Shown in pieces: positions 50,370 through 55,092 of a stretch of DNA of 55,092 nt. Both the position numbers and the translations under genes were made by a program. The stretch's first letter is position 1. The number at the start of each line of letters is the position of its first letter. The stretch comes from an uncultured Arenicella sp. (GTDB lineage: Bacteria > Pseudomonadota > Gammaproteobacteria > Arenicellales > Arenicellaceae). The notes beneath the pieces are model-generated. The model was given only the letters and a program-made list of their open reading frames with translations, was not told where the DNA came from and did no database searches. The stretch spans positions 1-55,092 of the forward strand of contig CALINO010000011.1 in assembly GCA_938045295.1 (NCBI GenBank), written 5' to 3'.

Positions 50370-51392
50370 ATGAAGAAACGCGTTATCAGCCTGGCAAGCA
50401 TTACCATGGCGTCACTTTTGTGGGCTTGCCAAGCCACATCCGAAGAAGTTAATTTATATTCTGCTCGTAAAGAAGCGTTAATAAAACCGTTGTTAGAAGA
50501 GTTTACCCAGAGCACTGGCATTAAAGTAAACATCATCAGCAGTAAGGCTGACGCCTTGCTTAAGCGCATTCAAAGTGAAGGCAAAAACAGCCCGGCTGAC
50601 GTGTTGCTTACAACCGATGCCGGTCGACTGCATCGCGCTAAAAATGCGGGTATTTTTAGCGTAATACGCTCTGAGGTTATAGACCAAAATATCCCTGAGC
50701 AATACAAAGACAGCGACAGCCAATGGGTAGGCTTGTCGGTTCGCGCACGCCCTATCATGGTTACCAAAAGTGCCCCAAGCATTACCCTTAGCACTTATGA
50801 AGATTTGGCTAATCCAGAATTAAACGGCCAGATTTGCATCCGCTCATCGAGCAATATTTACAATCAATCACTGGTGGCCAGCTTACTGGCCGTCAGTGAC
50901 GAAGAGCTTATCGAGCAGTGGGCCAAAGGCTTGGTTGCGAATATGGCACGAAGCCCTCAAGGCGGTGATCGTGATCAAATTCGTGCCGCTGCCGTAGGCC
51001 AATGCTCCGTGGTGGTTGCCAACACTTACTACTTAGCAAACATGCTCAGCAATGCCGAGAAAGAAACCGACTTTGCCGCCGGAAGCAGCGTAACGGTGAT
51101 CTGGCCGAACCAAGAAGGTCGCGGCACTCACGTGAATATTAGTGGCGCTGGCATACTGAAAACCGCCCCCAATGCTGACAATGCAAAACGCTTGATCGAG
51201 TTTCTTGCGTCAGACAAAGCGCAAGAAATTTACGCCAATGTGAATTTTGAATACCCGGTTAAAGCCGGGATTAGCTTGCACCCTATTTTACAAAAGTGGG
51301 GCAGCTTTAAGGCCGACACGCTCGACATGGACAAATTGGGAACCAATAACGCCTCAGCGGTTAAGTTAATGGATCGCGCCGGTTGGAAATAA
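50370..51392 (+). CDS. fbpA: Iron(III) ABC transporter substrate-binding protein
   Basis: 340 residues. Signal peptide about 1-20 (SLLWAC/QA); the Cys gives a lipobox-like LWAC, but Trp at -2 is unusual, so lipid anchoring is open. The body follows FbpA/FutA/IdiA: VNLYSARKEALIKPLLEEFTQSTGIKVN, ADVLLTTDAGRLHRAKNAG, and the Tyr pair in VVVANTYYLANM that helps bind iron. It brings ferric iron to the permease encoded next. A Fur box controls the start of this transcript. Confidence 0.93.
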   Translation: MKKRVISLASITMASLLWACQATSEEVNLYSARKEALIKPLLEEFTQSTGIKVNIISSKADALLKRIQSEGKNSPADVLLTTDAGRLHRAKNAGIFSVIRSEVIDQNIPEQYKDSDSQWVGLSVRARPIMVTKSAPSITLSTYEDLANPELNGQICIRSSSNIYNQSLVASLLAVSDEELIEQWAKGLVANMARSPQGGDRDQIRAAAVGQCSVVVANTYYLANMLSNAEKETDFAAGSSVTVIWPNQEGRGTHVNISGAGILKTAPNADNAKRLIEFLASDKAQEIYANVNFEYPVKAGISLHPILQKWGSFKADTLDMDKLGTNNASAVKLMDRAGWK

Positions 51393-51441
51393 ATTAAGTA
51401 TTTATTTTTAGGTGCACTTTTGTTAATGCAACTTTCTTAAA

Positions 51442-53067
51442 ATGCGATTTAGCAACATAAGCTGGCAGCTATCAAGCTTGAGCATAGCAAGCTTGATAGC
51501 ATTCCCATTGTTGGCCTTATTATGGATCAGCTTTGATGCCAGCCAAGGTATTTGGCGGCACTTAGCCGACACCGTACTGCTAGACTACGTTCTCACCTCT
51601 GTTTGGTTAATGCTTGGCGTTGCCGTTAGCACTTTTGCCCTGGGTGTGGGCGCCGCGTACTTAGTCACGCATTATGAGTTCACTGGCAAAGGCATTTTCA
51701 CTTGGGCTTTGCTATTGCCATTGGCCGTACCCACTTACATTACCGCTTACTCTTACACCGGCTTACTGGATGTGGCCGGGCCGCTGCAAAGCCAATTGCG
51801 TACAACGTTTAATGTGTCATACGGGCAATATTGGTTTCCTGAAATACGCTCATTGGGTGGCGCCATATTCGTCATGAGCTTTGTCTTATACCCGTATGTG
51901 TATCTATTAGCACGCGCCGCATTTGTTGAGCAATCGAGCAGTTTTCGCAACGCGGCACAGCTTCTTGGGCTTTCGCAACATCAAGCTTTTTTCAAAGTCA
52001 CGCTGCCCATTGCCAGACCCGCTATCGTGGCCGGCATTTCACTGGCACTAATGGAAACTCTGGCCGATTATGGCGCCGTGAGTTATTTTGGCTTAAGCAC
52101 CTTCACCACCGGAATATTCCGAACATGGTATGGCTTAGACAGCGTTGCCGGCGCGGCTCAACTGGCATTAATTCTGCTTGGTTTTGTTATTGTTTTAATG
52201 ACCATCGAAAAACAATCGAGAAAAAGAGCTCGCTACCAAAGCAGCAAAACACACTCACCGTTCGAGCCAGAAAAACTCAGCAAGGGCAAAAACGCACTGG
52301 TGTTTTCATTCGCATTAATCCCATTATTGTTTGGCTTTATCGTGCCCATGTCGCAACTGGTGATTTGGGCACTGAGCACCTACGACACCTTATTCACCGC
52401 TGAATTTTGGCAACTGGTTAGCAACACCCTAACACTGGCCTCACTGACCGCCATCATTGCCTTAATACTAGCCTTGGTAGTGGCATACGCCTACCGGCTT
52501 ACGGCCACCACCACCACGCAACTAAGTAAAACAGTGGTTGGCCTTGGCTATGCCGTTCCTGGCACCGTCATTGCAGTTGGCACCCTAGTACCCTTGGCGT
52601 TTTTAGACAACACCATAGACGACTGGTTTAGAACCCACGTTGGCATTTCTACTGGGCTAATACTCAGCGGCACATTAACCGCACTGGTAATTGCTTATCT
52701 TGTACGCTTTCTAGCGGTTGCTCTGAGTTCAGTAGAATCGGGCTTAAGCACCATCAGCCCCAACATTGATCAAGCCGCGCGCTCCTTAGGCCGAACGCCA
52801 GCAAATACCGTGCGCACCATACACATGCCAATGCTGCGCAGCAGCTTATTAACAGCGCTGATTATCGTGTTTGTTGACGTTATGAAAGAGTTGCCTGCCA
52901 CACTGATATTAAGGCCATTTAACTTCAACACTCTGGCAGTGCGGGCTTACGAATTGGCGAGTGATGAGCGCTTAATGGACGCATCCTTTGCATCTATCTT
53001 TATTGTCTTAGCGGGCTTAATACCGGTTATTTTTCTAACCAAAGCCAGCTTAAAACAAACTCACTAG
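51442..53067 (+). CDS. fbpB: Iron(III) ABC transporter permease
   Basis: 541 residues with about 12 membrane helices in two permease halves. Each half has the ABC-contact EAA-like loop: AQLLGLSQHQAFFKVTLPIARPAI and AARSLGRTPANTVRTIHMPMLRSS. ETLADYGAVSYFGL is typical of the FbpB/SfuB iron group. It is 49 bases after fbpA in the Fur-controlled transcript. The ATP-binding subunit (fbpC) is not adjacent; it must be elsewhere if the system works. Confidence 0.93.
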   Translation: MRFSNISWQLSSLSIASLIAFPLLALLWISFDASQGIWRHLADTVLLDYVLTSVWLMLGVAVSTFALGVGAAYLVTHYEFTGKGIFTWALLLPLAVPTYITAYSYTGLLDVAGPLQSQLRTTFNVSYGQYWFPEIRSLGGAIFVMSFVLYPYVYLLARAAFVEQSSSFRNAAQLLGLSQHQAFFKVTLPIARPAIVAGISLALMETLADYGAVSYFGLSTFTTGIFRTWYGLDSVAGAAQLALILLGFVIVLMTIEKQSRKRARYQSSKTHSPFEPEKLSKGKNALVFSFALIPLLFGFIVPMSQLVIWALSTYDTLFTAEFWQLVSNTLTLASLTAIIALILALVVAYAYRLTATTTTQLSKTVVGLGYAVPGTVIAVGTLVPLAFLDNTIDDWFRTHVGISTGLILSGTLTALVIAYLVRFLAVALSSVESGLSTISPNIDQAARSLGRTPANTVRTIHMPMLRSSLLTALIIVFVDVMKELPATLILRPFNFNTLAVRAYELASDERLMDASFASIFIVLAGLIPVIFLTKASLKQTH

Positions 53068-53081
53068 AACAACTTTTTTTG

Positions 53082-53110
53082 CGCTTATGTTTTAAGCGTA
53101 AAGCTTTTTC
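53082..53110 (+). terminator. Weak terminator between fbpB and fur
   Basis: CGCTTA (53082-53087) pairs with TAAGCG (53093-53098); flanking CTTT/AAAG may add to it, and TTTTT follows at 53105. It lies between convergent stops and could serve either. Moderate support only. Confidence 0.42.
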
Positions 53111-53116
53111 AAACGG

Positions 53117-53530
53117 TTACGCTTCTTGGCAGTTCTTACACAGGCCGTACATGTACAGCGAGTGATCTTCAAGCTTAAAACCGTATTCTTCAGCCACCGC
53201 ACTTTGACGCTCTTCAATCAGAGGGTCGAAAAACTCGGTCACCGTGGTGCACTTAACACATACCATGTGGTCGTGATGCTGGCCGTCATCCAATTCAAAT
53301 ACAGAACGGCCTCCTTCAAAGTTATGCCGTAACACTAAACCCGCATTTTCAAATTGAGTTAAGACACGGTACACCGTTGCAAAGGCAATTTCTTCACCTG
53401 CATCTAGCAATGACTTGTACACTTCTTCGGCAGTAAAATGGCCTTTGGCGCCTTCCAAAACCGAAAGAATGCGTAGTCGAGGCAGCGTGGTTTTTAGCCC
53501 TGCTTCTTTTAAATCTTTAGCCGTAGACAT
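53117..53530 (-). CDS. fur: Ferric uptake regulator Fur
   Basis: 137 residues, winged helix then dimerisation domain. The start (LKEAGLKTTLPRLRILSVLE) and YRVLTQFENAGLVLRHNFEGGRSVFEL are Fur. The metal site HHDHMVCVKCTTVTEFFD and the C-terminal CKNC are kept. With iron(II) Fur represses uptake genes, and its box is seen before fbpA at the far side of the neighbouring operon. Upstream are 165 bases to the divergent PhnD-like gene; no clear Fur box is there. Confidence 0.96.
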   Translation of the reverse strand: MSTAKDLKEAGLKTTLPRLRILSVLEGAKGHFTAEEVYKSLLDAGEEIAFATVYRVLTQFENAGLVLRHNFEGGRSVFELDDGQHHDHMVCVKCTTVTEFFDPLIEERQSAVAEEYGFKLEDHSLYMYGLCKNCQEA

Positions 53531-53695
53531 CAGTAAATCACACCAATGGGTTATTATCTGTGGGCAAACAGTTTAGCAGTTTTTTAGGGCAATTATTCTT
53601 TTAATTTTAATGCCAAAACCACAAACTACGCCCATTAATTTGAAGCCACAAACAAAGTAACAACTCGAGCCCAAGCCACCTAACAACACACCACT

Positions 53696-54541
53696 ATGAC
53701 CGCAATTATAAAATATCGCATCATCGCAAAACCCGCTATATGGGCCTGCTTGTTGTTAGCCTTATGGTCATCAGTACTTTTTAACCCATTGAAGGCCGAA
53801 CAACGCATAAACCTATATCTGCCAATCGTATCGGCACTGTACCCAGAGCTCGCCAATGAATTGCAACGTTCGTTTTCCAATGCCGAGCTTACGCAAATAC
53901 AGGTGCACAACGCCGACTTCTGGCACCCTTACCAACAAGGCGTACGCGAAGGCCGAGTGGGTATTTATTTCGCGCAACCACACTTTGCCGCATGGCTGAT
54001 AACACAACACGATTTCAATCCGGTATTCAAACTGCACGGGCAGTTAAAATACGTGCTGGCGGCAAGGCGCTCTGACACCTCCATATTTGAGGTGAGCGAT
54101 CTTGCTGGCAAAAGGGTATGCCGAGAGTCTGGGCTGAATTTAGGCACCGTATGGCTCAATCAAGTGTTTGGGCAGCATCATTTAAGCTCGCGCAGCCAAG
54201 AAGTTCACTCAGCCGAACAAGACATGCTAGCAATGAACCCCGACTGTGACGCCTTCGTGCTGTCCGAACGCGCTTACCGGCGCGTCAATTCGGCCAAAAT
54301 GGGCAAGTTCATTCGGCTTCAGCAAAGCCCGGTTTACAAACATTTTGCCTTCGTTGCCCACCCAGACATAAACCAAGAAGTCATTAAACGTGTGCAAAGC
54401 GTGTTAAAAAATAAGTCGACTAAATTACGTTTGAAAGCGTATTTCAATGAGCTGAGTCAGTGGCAGAACCTATTGCCGATTAACGATGGCGACTACAATC
54501 ACGAAGACACCGAGCTATTGCGTACCTATTGGCAACCGTAA
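53696..54541 (+). CDS. PhnD-like periplasmic binding protein
   Basis: 281 residues. Signal peptide or anchor about 12-35 (PAIWACLLLALWSSVLFNPLKAE), then the phosphate/phosphonate-binding-like (PhnD) fold: INLYLPIVSALYPELANELQRSF, VGIYFAQPHFAAWLI, DLAGKRVCRESGLNLGTVWLNQVF and DAFVLSERAYRRV. It lacks the usual neighbours phnC and phnE, so it may be a sensor-linked or orphan binding protein. No Pho box was found before it. The ligand is unknown. Confidence 0.78.
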   Translation: MTAIIKYRIIAKPAIWACLLLALWSSVLFNPLKAEQRINLYLPIVSALYPELANELQRSFSNAELTQIQVHNADFWHPYQQGVREGRVGIYFAQPHFAAWLITQHDFNPVFKLHGQLKYVLAARRSDTSIFEVSDLAGKRVCRESGLNLGTVWLNQVFGQHHLSSRSQEVHSAEQDMLAMNPDCDAFVLSERAYRRVNSAKMGKFIRLQQSPVYKHFAFVAHPDINQEVIKRVQSVLKNKSTKLRLKAYFNELSQWQNLLPINDGDYNHEDTELLRTYWQP

Positions 54542-54561
54542 CTGGCAACCATAAACAGCGC

Positions 54562-55092
54562 TTATGCCCCGATAGCCAATCGCGCCAACATTCCTTTTAC
54601 GCGCTTACTGTTATTCAACCAGTTCATGCCTAAGCCTCGAGCTGAAACCCACGCGGGTGTGTTGACTAAATAGCTGGAATTCAAGGCCGTCATAAGCCAA
54701 TCGGTTTGTGCATTATCGGCACGCCGAATGCGCTCATAGTGAGACAATAGCGCCACGCTACCAAGGGCGTTTGTTTTACCGTAGCCGGCCTCAGCGCAGG
54801 CCGCTTTGGCAATTAATGAACTTAACGCGGCCGCATCTTTAAAGCCCAGATTTGCTCCTTGACCGGCCAATGGGTGAATGCTGTGAGCGGCATCGCCCAC
54901 CAACGCCACTGACGGGCCAAAATAAGTACTTGCTTGCTTACTCACCAAAGGAAATGATTGCCTAGGACTCAGCTCTACAACATCACCAAGGCGATGCTCA
55001 AACGCTTGCGATAGTTCATGCGAAAACTCCGCCTCATTCAATTGCATCAACCGGCTTGCAAGTTCTTTGTCTGCGCTCCAAACAATCGAACT
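54562..55092 (-). CDS. UbiH/UbiF-family FAD hydroxylase (5' partial)
   Basis: The frame continues through the right edge with no stop, so only the C-terminal 176 residues are visible. The FAD/ribityl motif reads VALVGDAAHSIHPLAGQGANLGFKDAAAL, the mark of ubiquinone-ring hydroxylases, closest to the UbiI/UbiF type (UbiH itself has N-x-A-x-x-x-x-P in that place). SSIVWSADKE, just inside the edge, also fits. It adds a hydroxyl to the ubiquinone ring. It is convergent with the PhnD-like gene. Which ring position is used is not determinable here. Confidence 0.88.
   Translation of the reverse strand, partial: SSIVWSADKELASRLMQLNEAEFSHELSQAFEHRLGDVVELSPRQSFPLVSKQASTYFGPSVALVGDAAHSIHPLAGQGANLGFKDAAALSSLIAKAACAEAGYGKTNALGSVALLSHYERIRRADNAQTDWLMTALNSSYLVNTPAWVSARGLGMNWLNNSKRVKGMLARLAIGA

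Overview
The window looks like chromosomal DNA of a free-living, probably marine, gammaproteobacterium of moderate G+C. This rests on family content and gene order: a PilVWXY1E minor-pilin block, murJ-ribF-ileS-lspA-ispH, proB-obgE, gshB-tonB-ruvX-pyrB, a complete TusABCDE set, DUF3581, YcgL, Lnt, Lgt and BepA. I cannot name the genus. Almost all of it is coding, no gene-free stretch exceeds about 300 bases, and I see no tRNA, rRNA, CRISPR array, phage, transposase or obvious pseudogene. Both ends cut a gene: pilV on the left and a UbiH-family hydroxylase on the right.

Layout. 1-6713 (+): type IV pilus minor pilins with the large tip protein PilY1. 6845-14307 (-): murJ, a DUF2203 gene, ribF, ileS, lspA and ispH. 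14571 (+): rpsT, divergent from murJ. 14967-17190 (-): obgE-proB. 17394-21647 (-): a DUF945 gene, then DUF3581 with the whole sulfur relay (TusA, YcgL, TusD, C, B, E). 21853-25430: BepA protease, an alpha/beta hydrolase and an OprP-type phosphate porin under a Pho box. 25657-31441: small lipoprotein, SLC13 carrier, then gshB, tonB-like, ruvX, pyrB and gmhA. 31547-35128 (-): GH36 alpha-galactosidase and D-galactonate dehydratase, each behind its own promoter-like region. 35411-44833: small membrane proteins, a START protein, a hemolysin-III homologue, a GT2/GT-C glycosyltransferase pair, DoxX, MgtE, a stand-alone lasso-type B2 protease and a stand-alone GspC-like protein. 44909-50131 (-): lnt, a DUF4124 protein, lgt, a PfkB kinase, tpx and gcvH. 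50370-53530: a Fur-box-controlled iron(III) ABC transporter (binding protein plus permease, no ATPase here), with fur itself facing it. 53696 to the end: a PhnD-like binding protein and the partial hydroxylase.

How parts work together. TusA-TusBCD-TusE should pass persulfide sulfur to tRNA wobble-uridine thiolation, so YcgL and DUF3581 are worth testing for links to it. LspA, Lgt and Lnt, all in this window, cover the whole lipoprotein maturation pathway. Nutrient sensing shows directly in the DNA: a 7-4-7 Pho box before the porin and a 21-bp Fur palindrome before the iron transporter. The dgoD promoter is near consensus and is followed by a 16-bp palindrome, which suggests control by a repressor not encoded nearby.

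I found no clear evidence of a wholly new system. The best leads are the orphan B2 protease beside the orphan GspC, the dgoD control region with its tandem in-frame stop repeats, the Tus cluster partners, the GT2/GT-C pair and an uncharacterised 435-residue protein with a possible SH3/Sm-like tail.
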